Positions 17,052 to 28,526 are shown, counted from the stretch's first letter. The stretch is 64,000 nt of DNA from SHLQ01 sp964517125 (GCA_964517125.1 CAZFBD010000001.1:1-64000), one strand, 5' to 3'. Notes: a model not told the origin generated them from the sequence alone. Made by a program: numbers and translations.

Positions 17052-20000
17052 CTACCTCTGCCGCGGTCGGCCCGAAATCGCCACACCGCCATACAGCGTC
17101 CCGAGCATGATCGCCGCGGCTGCAGCGAGTACCACGAAGTCGGCGCTCCGCTCGCCGCTGCTGATGGCCAGAACGTCGGGCTTGGGGAGTGCCGCTGCGA
17201 CATGAATCGTCGACGACGAATCTGCCAGCAGAGGTCCGATGTGTGTGCAACGCCAGGTTGTTCCGTTGGCATCGCACTCCCATTCCTCCTGCGATTCGGC
17301 AGTGAGCTCCGCTGCCGCTGGTAGGTGAAGTTCGACGGTCGAGCCGTGGTCAAGGTCGATGTCGGTGAGGTTGTCGACACGGAATGCGTACCCAACCGTG
17401 GATGCGGTTCCGACGTCGGTATAGACCGCGGCGTCTTCGAGCGATACTTCCAGAACCCGATCGGTATGCGCATCGGGACTGGTCCAGGTGAACGTTGTGG
17501 CCACCGCAGCGGAATCGAACAATTCGCCCGGCGTCGCAAAGATGACGGCGCCAGCCACCTCCTGCACGATCTCCTGATCGGCGACCTCTCCCCCGCTGGC
17601 ATCCTGCTCGGAGTTCTCTTCCTGCGCGTCTTCGGTGTTGCCCGAGTCGGCGACCTCCGTTTCACCGTCTTCGAGTTCGTCACTGTCGAGGTCTCCACCA
17701 CCGACCGCTTCGGTGGTCGACGTGGCCGAGGTGCCGGCATCGGCGGGCTCGGTCGTCGATGCCGTTTCGGGATCAGCGGTTGCAAGGATCGTTGTCGTCG
17801 TCACGGCGTCGTCGGCAGCAGGCACCGTAGTGGTCTCTGGCAGATCTTCGACAATGGTGGTCGGAGCGGTGGACGTCGGCTGGTTTGCGGCCGCGACGGT
17901 TGTGGAGGTTGTTCCCGGGGGCTCCGAGGACGTCGATGTCGAAGCGACAACCGTCGAAGACGTGGATGCCACTGAGGCAACGGTGCCAGGTGCTGCCGTT
18001 GTTGATACCGATCCATCGGCGGTGTCTTGAAGGGCAGCGGCCTCGTCGTCGACCGCATCGGGAACCGTCGTTTCGACCGACTCGCCGGGCTCCGTGGGCG
18101 TCGTGACGCCGCCATTCGCAGACAGGCCGTTGGCGTTCTCGGCTGCGTCGAAAATCGTGGTCGGAGCCGCATTGGTGGACAAGGTTGCGCCGACCACGCT
18201 GGTCGTCGTTGTGGTCTCGCCCGCCGCAGCAGAGTCTGACGGAGCGTCCGCAAGCGCACCCGCGCCGGAGATCTCGAGATCTCCACCCGCCTCGGGCAGC
18301 GGTTCCACCGTGCCCGACGGAAGATGGTTCACTGAGTTCGCCGCCAGATTCACGGTTCGTTTGCTTCCGTCCGCGAGTCGAATCTGGAGTCGTACCGGCA
18401 GGACCTCGACGCCATCGCTGAACGGACGCCAGCTTCCGGCCTTGAACTCCACGATTCCTCCGGGCTCGTCGGCTCGAAGCGGAACGGTTTGAAACTCGGC
18501 CTCTGGAGCGACCGCCGCATTGATTCGGGTGAACTTCCGCAACCCATCGTGAAGAACCCGAAAGCCGATCGATGTCGGGAGGACTTCCCTTCGGACCTCT
18601 CCCTGCGAATCGGTCCGACCCATGAAAGTCCACCGCTGTGCGTTGAGGTCGACCTGCGTGCCAACGATTGGCTCGCCCGTCGAGTCGACGACTCGGATGA
18701 TCGCCTCGACCGTTGACACCTGCACGTTGCGTTCCGATGCGAGATCCTGTCGAACCTGGCTCCGAAGCCCACCCCAGCTTACGCGGAACCTGGTTCGGAC
18801 GGGAAGTAGTTCAGCTTCGAGATGGCCGGTGGCGTCGGTGGAGCCGAGCGCATCCCACTCGGAACCATGCACCTCGATCGGCACGCCGACCAGCGGGGAC
18901 CCGTCGAGGGACGCAACGGCAACGCTGGCGAGCACCGTTTGGAACCGGACGACCGGATCCTTGGCAATGTCCTGCCTGATCCGAACTCGCCGCTGGCCAT
19001 GCGAGACGCGGAAGGAACGGGTCTGTGGGAGCAGCTCCGTCTGGATCTGGCCGGTCTCGTCCGTGGTCCCGAGTTCGCCCCAACCGGCGCTGTCCAGCTC
19101 CACGAGCGCACCAGCCAGCGGTGCACCGGTGGAGTCAGCAAAGTCGATGGTCACCGGAAGTGTCTGGAATCGAACGCTCGAATCGGCCGAGAGCTGTTGA
19201 CGGATGGTTGTGCGGCCACCGTGCGCAGCCATGGCGAAGCGCACCCGTCCCGGCAGCATTTCCCCGCTCAACATCCCGTTTGCGTCGGTCGTTCCGAGCG
19301 AGATCCAGTCGTCACCGCGGTACTCCACCGCGCCGCCTTCGACCGGGGCTCCGGTGGAGTCGTGCAACGATACCTGGAACGGTGCTGTGGCAAAGGAGAC
19401 GGCGTCGGTCTTGCGCAGATCGACCGTCTGCTCGGCTCGTACACCGTCGAGCGTCATGGTGAACGGGCGACGACTTGCAAGGATCTCGATGAACAACGCC
19501 CCGGTTTCATCGGTGACGCCAACCGGCTTCCAGGTGCCCGCACTTCGGAACTGGACCGCTCCGTCAGCCAAGGGCCCGCCTGAGGGATCCGTCAGCGAGA
19601 TGCCGACTGCGATCGTGGAGAACTGCACCCGTGGTTCGGTGCCAAGATCCTGACGAATGACCTGCCGAATGTCCTGATGGACGAGTTCGACCCGGGTCTT
19701 CTTGCCGGGCATCTGGCCCTCGACGCAGCCGTCCTCGCCGGTGACACCAATCGAGTGCCACGCTTCGTCGTACTGGAAGCCGGCTGACGCTCCCGCCAGC
19801 GGAGCTCCGGTCGAGGTTTGGAGGCAGACCGACGTGGTGGTGACGACATCGGCCAGTGCTGCTGGCGCCGCTGGGCCAGCGAACAGCACGACGACGCCAA
19901 CGAACATCGCCGCAACAGATGCGACCTTGGTCAGCTTTCCTCGGGGCGCTCGAACCTCGAACCGGCTGGGGTCGACGTCGTGCGCCTCCGTCTTCTCGGC

Positions 20001-21809
20001 ATTCGTATGGTGCCCAACTGCGCAATACGCGATGAGTCCGGTGCGGACCGCAGGCGAGAGGTCACCGAACTGCAGCCCGACGCGCTGATGATCGCCGCGG
20101 TCCACCAGAGAGCGGACGACACCATCGAGTTCGAGGGTCTGTTCCGCATCGCTGTTCTCCGGAAGACGCAGGGTGATCGGCACCCGTTGACCAAGTTCGA
20201 ACGGACAGGAACTGCCGTGAAGATGCGAACCGAGCCCCTTGACCGCAAGGTCGACGACATGCACGAGATGGCCATCGATGACCGCCACGAGATCCGTGGA
20301 GAGTCGGAAACTGGCACGTCGCTGCTTTCGGCGGACGGCGACCTGCAGCACGTCGACCACAGCGACGATCACCATGAGGCCCACTCCCAAGGCGATGATG
20401 CGTCCGGACATGGAGAATCGGGGAAGGATTCGCGGCCAGATCAGGGTCAGTCCCCGTGCCACCACAGCGAGATCAAGAACGATCAGCACAACCGACGCCA
20501 GGCGCATCTTCTCGAGCGCGCCGAAGCCTGAACCAGATGTCTTGTAGAAGGCCACCACACGGCGACGAAGCCCGAGCACCGTAGCGAAGGCGTTGAGATC
20601 TGCCGCAAGTGTCCGCCACGCCTGTCGAGTCCAATCCCCACGCTCCATGGTTCCCCGCGCCAAAAGCCGGTTGGCACGCACCATGAGGAGTTGTGCGGGT
20701 ACCCAGACGGCCGCCCAAACACCGCCGGTCCCGCTGTAGGGAACCGCCCCTGTGAGGAGGATCGCGATCAACAACAGGGTCAGGCTCAGCTGGCGGACGC
20801 TGCTCGCAAATCCAAGGGCCAGCGCCAGGTGATCAAGTCGCTGGCGGCGACTCAGGCCAGCGTGACGCAGGGGGTTCTCGGGAGTGCGGAAGACCCGAAG
20901 CAGTTCGATTGCGGAGCGACGCCGAACCATCAGGTACGCCCCGAGCGAGTCCGGTGCGGCTGCGTGCACCACGACCGGTTCAGCGCAGTAGTGGCTCTTC
21001 CATCCGTTGCCCTGGAGGCGGATCATGGCTCGTTGCAGCGATGCCTGATCGTTTGGATCGAACCCGCCACTGCTGGCGATTGCAAGCGTCCGGACCATGG
21101 AACCACCGCCACGCCACGACGCCTCTCCCCTCGAACCAAGGCGGGGCTGAACGACCCGACTCTGGAAGGCGTCTTCGTCTCGCCCGCCTCGCAGGTGAGC
21201 GAAAGAGTCCGTGTTCAACTGGCCAATGCCGGCCTGTACGTAGGCCACGCCTGCGTCGGAAAACGTTGGGGCAAGCGCCTCGATGCAATTGGGCATCGGC
21301 ACCTGCCCCGCTTCAAGCCAGAAGGCAAACGGGCTCGTTCGGGCCCCGGCCCAGAAGCCATCGACGTGGTTTCCCTCGGCGACCACGACGTCCACGTCGA
21401 AGCTCTGCGTGATTTCGAGCAGTTCCGGCCGTGCGGTCTGCATGGTCACGATCGTTCGACGGTGGTGACGGACGCTGCGGCAGCTCACCAGGGTTCGTTC
21501 CAGCTCCTCAGGCGTGTGGAACGTACACGTGACGACGATGTCGACGTCGCGATCAACGGTTTCGGGATGTGATTCAGGCTCTGCCTGCGGTGCTGATGTG
21601 TCCCACGACAGCATCGCCCGGAGGCCGAACTGTGCGAGACCCCAGCCCTCGAGAACGAGGAACGGGACAGCGATCCACCAGGTGCCGAGGCCACCGACGA
21701 GGAGCCATCCAAGATGCACGATGCCAACGGCACTCGCTGCCGTCGCGTGCATGCGAATGCTGCGATCTTTCTGTTGTACCGCGGCCGCCCGCGTCGGTAC
21801 CGTTGCCAT
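17052..21809 (-). CDS. Giant surface protein: degenerate GT2/cellulose-synthase-like domain + PilZ + Ig-like repeats + C-terminal anchor
   Basis: 1585 residues. Two N-terminal membrane helices (about 25-62). Then a GT2-like region (88-310) in which catalytic motifs look lost: EAGQVPMPN replaces the DAD...P metal motif, NDQ replaces TED, and VRRRS replaces QxxRW. More membrane helices (335-490). A PilZ domain (495-600) with RASFR (RxxxR) and VVDLAVKG (D/NxSxxG with Ala for Ser). Another helix (about 630-650). Then about six 72-residue repeats with DSTGAPLAG...GTTD..G signatures (about 656-1090). A long Thr/Ser/Ala/Glu-rich stalk follows, then a beta domain and a terminal helix ending GRPRQR. 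I infer an envelope protein whose display or shape responds to c-di-GMP; function is unproven. Confidence 0.75.
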   Translation of the reverse strand: MATVPTRAAAVQQKDRSIRMHATAASAVGIVHLGWLLVGGLGTWWIAVPFLVLEGWGLAQFGLRAMLSWDTSAPQAEPESHPETVDRDVDIVVTCTFHTPEELERTLVSCRSVRHHRRTIVTMQTARPELLEITQSFDVDVVVAEGNHVDGFWAGARTSPFAFWLEAGQVPMPNCIEALAPTFSDAGVAYVQAGIGQLNTDSFAHLRGGRDEDAFQSRVVQPRLGSRGEASWRGGGSMVRTLAIASSGGFDPNDQASLQRAMIRLQGNGWKSHYCAEPVVVHAAAPDSLGAYLMVRRRSAIELLRVFRTPENPLRHAGLSRRQRLDHLALALGFASSVRQLSLTLLLIAILLTGAVPYSGTGGVWAAVWVPAQLLMVRANRLLARGTMERGDWTRQAWRTLAADLNAFATVLGLRRRVVAFYKTSGSGFGALEKMRLASVVLIVLDLAVVARGLTLIWPRILPRFSMSGRIIALGVGLMVIVAVVDVLQVAVRRKQRRASFRLSTDLVAVIDGHLVHVVDLAVKGLGSHLHGSSCPFELGQRVPITLRLPENSDAEQTLELDGVVRSLVDRGDHQRVGLQFGDLSPAVRTGLIAYCAVGHHTNAEKTEAHDVDPSRFEVRAPRGKLTKVASVAAMFVGVVVLFAGPAAPAALADVVTTTSVCLQTSTGAPLAGASAGFQYDEAWHSIGVTGEDGCVEGQMPGKKTRVELVHQDIRQVIRQDLGTEPRVQFSTIAVGISLTDPSGGPLADGAVQFRSAGTWKPVGVTDETGALFIEILASRRPFTMTLDGVRAEQTVDLRKTDAVSFATAPFQVSLHDSTGAPVEGGAVEYRGDDWISLGTTDANGMLSGEMLPGRVRFAMAAHGGRTTIRQQLSADSSVRFQTLPVTIDFADSTGAPLAGALVELDSAGWGELGTTDETGQIQTELLPQTRSFRVSHGQRRVRIRQDIAKDPVVRFQTVLASVAVASLDGSPLVGVPIEVHGSEWDALGSTDATGHLEAELLPVRTRFRVSWGGLRSQVRQDLASERNVQVSTVEAIIRVVDSTGEPIVGTQVDLNAQRWTFMGRTDSQGEVRREVLPTSIGFRVLHDGLRKFTRINAAVAPEAEFQTVPLRADEPGGIVEFKAGSWRPFSDGVEVLPVRLQIRLADGSKRTVNLAANSVNHLPSGTVEPLPEAGGDLEISGAGALADAPSDSAAAGETTTTTSVVGATLSTNAAPTTIFDAAENANGLSANGGVTTPTEPGESVETTVPDAVDDEAAALQDTADGSVSTTAAPGTVASVASTSSTVVASTSTSSEPPGTTSTTVAAANQPTSTAPTTIVEDLPETTTVPAADDAVTTTTILATADPETASTTEPADAGTSATSTTEAVGGGDLDSDELEDGETEVADSGNTEDAQEENSEQDASGGEVADQEIVQEVAGAVIFATPGELFDSAAVATTFTWTSPDAHTDRVLEVSLEDAAVYTDVGTASTVGYAFRVDNLTDIDLDHGSTVELHLPAAAELTAESQEEWECDANGTTWRCTHIGPLLADSSSTIHVAAALPKPDVLAISSGERSADFVVLAAAAAIMLGTLYGGVAISGRPRQR

Positions 21810-21915
21810 GTTCCGCCATTCCCGCCAAGAGATTCTGCGTGCTTGAGTCGGTCACATGACGACACGGGGTGAGGGCCGATCGACCCTTATCCAGACGTAT
21901 GGAATTGGAACCCGC

Positions 21916-22530
21916 TCAGTGGTCGAACACCGGAGCAGCCACGGGCCTGAAGCTGACATCGTCTGTGGACATGTCGGGCAGATGGTGCGTGCGAGCGGTT
22001 CGCCGCGTGTGGCCACCCCGAACCACGCGTTCCAACCCGGAAATCGGACCGGTCGGGTTGACTCGCTGCTCGTCTCTGTGGAACGTGGGGTCGTAGAAGT
22101 CTGCGCACCACACGGCCTGTGCCGTGATCGTGTGATGCATCGATGCACTTGCCCACTGGGCCTCGGTTGGGAGGCTGCTGGACTGCCACCGGCAGAACTC
22201 GCTGGCGTCGTACCAGCTCACCTGCGCCACGGCTGACTGGCTCTGGGCGGACGGATTGTTGAGACCTTGTGGGTGACGCCAATCGGCGCCAGCCGTGAGC
22301 AGGTAGTCGCCGCCAGAGCGCACGAAACCCGTTCCGGCCTCCTCGGCTGTGGTGATGAACCCCGTGTCATCAACGAAAATAGCGAACTGTTCCACGGTGA
22401 CCGGGTGCGCGGCCAATCGGAACGAGCCGACCGTGACGAGCCGTGGTGGGCCTTCGTCATCGTCGGATCGTCCCGCAAGGGCCTGCGATCCCATTTCAAA
22501 CCGTTGTGTGTCTATCGGTAGCCAGACCAT
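21916..22530 (-). CDS. FGE/sulfatase-modifying-factor-like domain protein
   Basis: 204 residues with the formylglycine-generating-enzyme fold pattern: VTVGSFRLAAHPVTVEQFAIFVDDTGF, AQVSWYDASEFCRW, SLPTEAQWASA, VWCADFYDP and VVRGGHTRRTARTHHL...SFRPV. In true FGE the RGGSW motif is followed by an active-site Cys; here RGGHTRRTARTHH has none. So formylglycine formation is unlikely, and another role of the fold (as in EgtB/OvoA or structural C-lectin-like use) is possible. It starts 6 nt after the thioredoxin-like lipoprotein gene ends, so the two form an operon. Confidence 0.7.
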   Translation of the reverse strand: MVWLPIDTQRFEMGSQALAGRSDDDEGPPRLVTVGSFRLAAHPVTVEQFAIFVDDTGFITTAEEAGTGFVRSGGDYLLTAGADWRHPQGLNNPSAQSQSAVAQVSWYDASEFCRWQSSSLPTEAQWASASMHHTITAQAVWCADFYDPTFHRDEQRVNPTGPISGLERVVRGGHTRRTARTHHLPDMSTDDVSFRPVAAPVFDH

Positions 22531-22536
22531 GGCTGG

Positions 22537-23082
22537 CTACGACAGCAGCGCTTCGACCTTTTCGATCAACCCATCTTCACCGAGGGAAGAGATGAGCACC
22601 TCGACCTCGCCGGCATCGTCGATGAAGACGAACGCAGGCTGGCTGGTGACACCGAATTCACGCCAGATGGCGACATCCTCGTCGGCGATGTGGTCGAACG
22701 CTTCGACCCCGTAGGTGGATACGAAGTCCTGCATCTCCGACAGATCATCTCTGCCGGCGACTCCCACGAAGTTCACGTCGGTTCCGAATTGTTCCTGTAC
22801 CGATGCGACCGCACCGGCTTCTCTTTTGCATGTGCTTCACCAGGGTGCCCAAAACCACAACACCGTGTCCTGGCCCTCGAGGCTGCCAAAGTCCAGCTGG
22901 CCGCCGGCGACGGTGTCGTAGACGACCGGCACGGCTTCGGCTGAGCTCTGTTCCTCGGAGGCTGGCGCCTCGGTGGTGGTTTCAGGAGCCGAGGTGCCAG
23001 CAGATTCAACTGCGTCTGCACCACCGCACGCTGCGAGAGCAACGGCGAAGGTGGCAGCAGCAAGACTGCGACGAAGGCTCAT
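22537..23082 (-). CDS. Candidate selenoprotein: TlpA/thioredoxin-like lipoprotein with UxxC (in-frame TGA at 22837-22839)
   Basis: From ATG 23082 the frame gives 81 codons, a TGA, then 99 codons to the stop at 22537 (181 residues if read through). Signal: SLRRSLAAATFAVALAAC with lipobox LAAC and lipidated Cys19. An acidic Ser/Thr/Glu linker follows, then the thioredoxin core: TVLWFWAPW-U82-S-T-C85-KREAGAVASV, NFVGVAGRDD, and SQPAFVFIDDAGEV with the cis-Pro loop. TlpA/ResA proteins have WCxxC here, so U82 replaces the first catalytic Cys. A strong SECIS-like hairpin lies 26 nt downstream. Predicted to be an exported, membrane-tethered thiol-selenol oxidoreductase. A GTG at 23139, preceded by AAGAGG, is an alternative start. 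Alternative explanation: a nonsense mutation. Confidence 0.8.
22800..22836 (-). promoter_or_regulatory. Candidate bacterial SECIS element of the thioredoxin-like lipoprotein gene
   Basis: On the minus strand, 19 nt after the TGA, CCGGTGC pairs with GCATCGG (seven pairs, one G-U) around a GGTC tetraloop; an outer G-U pair can be added. The apical loop begins 26 nt after the TGA and starts with GG, as in the GGUC loop of the E. coli fdhF SECIS. The spacing equals that of the element at 14072-14111 in an unrelated gene. Confidence 0.7.
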
Positions 23083-23195
23083 GAGGAAAATGGTAGCGCC
23101 CGCAGTGCGGCACACCCGGTCGGTTTCCCGAATGTTCACAACCTCTTACCTGCGCCCGGCGTTCAGTAACATCTGGCGAGAGCGAGAGGGATGAC

Positions 23196-25321
<2,126 letters not shown>

Positions 25322-25325
<4 letters not shown>

Positions 25326-25786
25326 CCGATCGACCGTTTCGCATTCTTGGACTGCAGCAGATCGCCATCGGCAGCACGGACCTGGGCGCCCTCCGTTCGC
25401 TGTGGGTCGACACGCTTGGCGTCGAGAAGGTTGGCGACTACACCAGCGAGTCCGAGAACGTGCAGGAAGACATCCTGCGTCTCGGAGCCGGAGCACATGC
25501 GGTCGAGGTCGACCTGATGCAGCCGCTCGATCCCGACGCTCGCCCGAAGGTGCACGAGCCGAGCCTCAACCACATCGGGCTGTGGGTCGACGACCTTCCG
25601 GCGGCCGTCGAGTGGCTCACCGAATTGGGCATGCGCTTCACCCCCGGCGGAATTCGCCCGGGGGCCGCAGGTCACGACATCGTGTTCGTCCACCCGAAGG
25701 GGAACGACGAGTTTCCGCTGTCGGGAGAGGGAGTGCTGATCGAACTGGTTCAGGCCCCGACCGAGGTCATTGCCGCGCTCGGCTGA
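25322..25786 (+). CDS. mce: Methylmalonyl-CoA epimerase-like VOC protein
   Basis: 154 residues, two VOC half-domains. Starts with ATGA overlap to mutB, implying translational coupling. Family metal ligands are partly kept: His in SLNHIGLWVDDL and Glu in VLIELVQ near the C-terminus. The first ligand, normally His in LDHVAIAV, is Gln in LQQIAIGSTDL, which is unusual. Expected to epimerise (S)- to (R)-methylmalonyl-CoA for the mutase. The long minus-strand gene 25812-27572 converges on it. Confidence 0.85.
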
Positions 25787-25811
25787 CCGGCTCGGGGCGA
25801 ACGAACGTTGC

Positions 25812-27572
25812 CTATGCGGGCTCGATCACCACGACGACATCGCCGGCGCCGACGCTGTCGCCCTCGGCAACACGAACGTCGCTGACGGTTCCGGTGACGT
25901 CGCTGTCGATGTTGTTCTCCATCTTCATGGCTTCGAGCACCACGAGCGCATCGCCAGCTTCCACGGAATCGCCGGCTGCCACGTTCACACGAACGATCGT
26001 GCCCTGCATGGGGACTGCGATCTCTCCGGTGCCCGCTCCCCCACCTGAACCGCTGCTGGCGGCGGCTCGGCGACGCTTTGGTGCAGCAGCAACCGCTCCA
26101 CCGGTGCTTTCGGGAACCCACATGCGAACGTCGAAACGCCGGCCATCGACCTCGACCGGGACCGTCTTCATGACTCGTGGGACGTCGTCGTCGGTCTCGG
26201 GCGCTGCTGTTGCCGTGGACTTCACGCCAGTGAGGTCCAGGCCGTTCTCGACCCAGTTGGTGGAGTGAGTGACCGAACCGAATTCGGGTGACGCAAGAAT
26301 CACGCGATCCGCTGGGATCGTGGTGGCGACACCCTCGATCACGAGTTCGTCGAGGGCGCGCAGAGCCCGACGGATTGCCGTGGGACGGTCATGGCCCCAC
26401 ACGCACAGCTTGCCGACGAGGTTGTCGTAGTACTGGCTGATTTCGTCGCCCGACTCGTATCCGGTGTCGAAGCGTGTGCCGAACCCGTCGGGAGCCCGAA
26501 GCGTCGTGATGGGGCCCGGCGAGGGCAGGAAGGCGCCTTCGGCCGGGTCCTCGGCGTTGATGCGGATTTCGATTGCGTGCCCGGTGATGGTGATCTGTTC
26601 CTGGGTGAAGGGCAGTTCGTCACCGTTCGCGACGCGCAGCTGCTGCTCGACCAGATCGACACCGGTGACGAGCTCGCTGACCGGATGCTCGACCTGTAGC
26701 CGGGTGTTCATCTCGAGGTAGTAGAACTTGCCGTCTTCGTAGAGGAACTCGACGGTGCCAGCGTTGGTGTAGTCGCAGCCTCGGGCGACAGCGATCGCGG
26801 CGGCGCTCATGTCGTCGAGGATGGCTGGGTCGATTCCGGGCGCTGGGGCTTCTTCGATGAGCTTCTGATGGCGACGCTGGGCCGAGCAGTCTCGGGTGCC
26901 GAGCGAGACACAGTTGCCGTGCGAGTCGGCGAGGATCTGGACCTCGACGTGGCGGGGGTTGCTCAGGTAGCGCTCCATGTAGATCTCGTCACGCCCGAAG
27001 TAGGCCAGGGCTTCGCGCTGGGCTGATTCGATTGCTGCTTCGACCTCGTCGGCGCCGCCGACGACCTTCATGCCGCGACCGCCACCGCCATAGGCGGCCT
27101 TGATCGCAATTGGGTAGCCGTGTTCTTCGGCGAATGCATGAACCTGGGCGGGGTCGGTGATGAGGTCGGTCGTGCCCGGCACGCCGTGCACGTCGACCTT
27201 CTCTGCCGCTTCGCGAGCCGAGATCTTGTCGCCCATGACTTCGATCGCTTCAGGCGGTGGACCAATGAACGCCACGCCCATGTCGGCGATCGCCCGGGCG
27301 AAGTCGGCGTTCTCGGAGAAGAACCCGTAGCCCGGGTGGACACCCTCGGCGCCGCTTTCGCGGATGATCTCCAACATGCGTTCGGTGTTCAGGTACGACT
27401 CTGCCGCCGTTTGGCCGCCCAGGGCGTAGGCCTCGTCAGCAAGCCGAACATGCAGTGCGTCCCGATCCAGTTCGGAGTACACGGCCACCGTCTGGACCCC
27501 GAGCTCGCGGCAGGCCCGAATGACCCGAACGGCGATTTCGCCACGATTGGCAACAAGAACCTTCTGGAACAC
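25812..27572 (-). CDS. Acetyl/propionyl-CoA carboxylase alpha subunit (biotin carboxylase + BCCP)
   Basis: 586 residues. A biotin carboxylase domain opens FQKVLVANRGEIAVRVIRACRELG. ATP-grasp motifs include the glycine-rich AAYGGGGRGM, followed by the EAPAPGID loop and LEMNTRLQVEHPVSELVTG. An Ala/Gly-rich linker leads to a C-terminal biotinyl domain with EAMKMEN (Lys550 biotinylated). It carboxylates biotin for transfer to acetyl- or propionyl-CoA by a separate beta subunit, which is not in this window. The neighbouring mutase and epimerase favour propionyl-CoA as a substrate. Confidence 0.94.
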   Translation of the reverse strand: MFQKVLVANRGEIAVRVIRACRELGVQTVAVYSELDRDALHVRLADEAYALGGQTAAESYLNTERMLEIIRESGAEGVHPGYGFFSENADFARAIADMGVAFIGPPPEAIEVMGDKISAREAAEKVDVHGVPGTTDLITDPAQVHAFAEEHGYPIAIKAAYGGGGRGMKVVGGADEVEAAIESAQREALAYFGRDEIYMERYLSNPRHVEVQILADSHGNCVSLGTRDCSAQRRHQKLIEEAPAPGIDPAILDDMSAAAIAVARGCDYTNAGTVEFLYEDGKFYYLEMNTRLQVEHPVSELVTGVDLVEQQLRVANGDELPFTQEQITITGHAIEIRINAEDPAEGAFLPSPGPITTLRAPDGFGTRFDTGYESGDEISQYYDNLVGKLCVWGHDRPTAIRRALRALDELVIEGVATTIPADRVILASPEFGSVTHSTNWVENGLDLTGVKSTATAAPETDDDVPRVMKTVPVEVDGRRFDVRMWVPESTGGAVAAAPKRRRAAASSGSGGGAGTGEIAVPMQGTIVRVNVAAGDSVEAGDALVVLEAMKMENNIDSDVTGTVSDVRVAEGDSVGAGDVVVVIEPA

Positions 27573-27686
27573 GTTCGAACACCTTTACGTCATCGAAACG
27601 CCCAGCCCTGTCGGTCGGCCGGACGACGGCTCAATCTAGCGTTTTCGAGGCGGTCAGGGGCGAAGGGAGACTGCCGGAATCGTTCG

Positions 27687-28484
27687 TCAGCCGAAATCGG
27701 GCGCCCGACGTTCTTTCATTGCGGCGACGCCCTCAGCACTCTCCGACCCCAGGAATCCGAGCATCTCGAAGGCGAGGCTTGCGTCGAAGGCCGGAGCCGA
27801 CTGCTGCATCCACAGGTTCAGCGATCGTTTGGTGAGCTGGAGGGCGTGTTGTGGCCCCTGGGCCAGCCGGTCGGCCAGCTGCTGTGCCTCATCCAACAGT
27901 TCATCGCCGGGCATCGAACGGCTCACGAGCCCGATCTGGTCGGCGGTGCGGCCATCGATGAAGTCCGCTGTGAGCAGGTAGTACTTCGCTTTGGCCATGC
28001 CGCAAAGCAGGGGCCACAGGATGAGTGCGTGGTCGCCGGCCGCAACACCGATGCGCAGGTGGCCGTCGGTGAACCGGGCATCCTCATCGATGAGGCTGAT
28101 GTCGGCCATGAGCGCGACCGCAAGGCCAGCGCCAACCGCAACGCCATTGATGGCAGAGATGATCAATTTCTCGCACCGAAGCATCCGATACACGAGGTCA
28201 CCGGCCTCGCGCATGACACCACGAATCGCGTCGGCGTCGCCGATGAAACCATCGAGCCACTCCATGTCTCCACCGGCGGAGAATGCCTTGCCCCGACCGG
28301 TCACCACGACCACTCGGGTCTCGTCGTCGTCGTTGATGTCGTCCCAGACCCGGCTGAGGCCCAGGTGCATGGCGGCGGTCGTGGCGTTCATGGCCTCGGG
28401 TCGGTCGATCGTCATCCACAGGACGCCGTGGTCTTTGCGTTCGAACGAGAGGCCTTCGTACTTCGTGAACCAGTCATCAGTCAT
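27687..28484 (-). CDS. Enoyl-CoA hydratase/isomerase family protein
   Basis: 265 residues from the ATG at 28484 (MTDDWFTKYEGLSFERK). Crotonase fold: the oxyanion-hole segments are KAFSAGGDMEWL and the AINGVAVGAGLAVALMADISL region, with the usual GA spacing. The residues normally providing the two catalytic Glu are not both evident (SLIDEDARFTDGHLRIGVAAGD), so the precise reaction (hydration, isomerisation or other) is uncertain. It lies upstream of the carboxylase gene on the same strand, about 115 nt away. An open extension to 28562 runs through the terminator-like hairpin at 28527-28560 and is rejected. Confidence 0.85.
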   Translation of the reverse strand: MTDDWFTKYEGLSFERKDHGVLWMTIDRPEAMNATTAAMHLGLSRVWDDINDDDETRVVVVTGRGKAFSAGGDMEWLDGFIGDADAIRGVMREAGDLVYRMLRCEKLIISAINGVAVGAGLAVALMADISLIDEDARFTDGHLRIGVAAGDHALILWPLLCGMAKAKYYLLTADFIDGRTADQIGLVSRSMPGDELLDEAQQLADRLAQGPQHALQLTKRSLNLWMQQSAPAFDASLAFEMLGFLGSESAEGVAAMKERRAPDFG

Positions 28485-28526
28485 GGGCGAAGTGTAGGAC
28501 AGCGGCAATGTCTCGTTCCGGGACGC

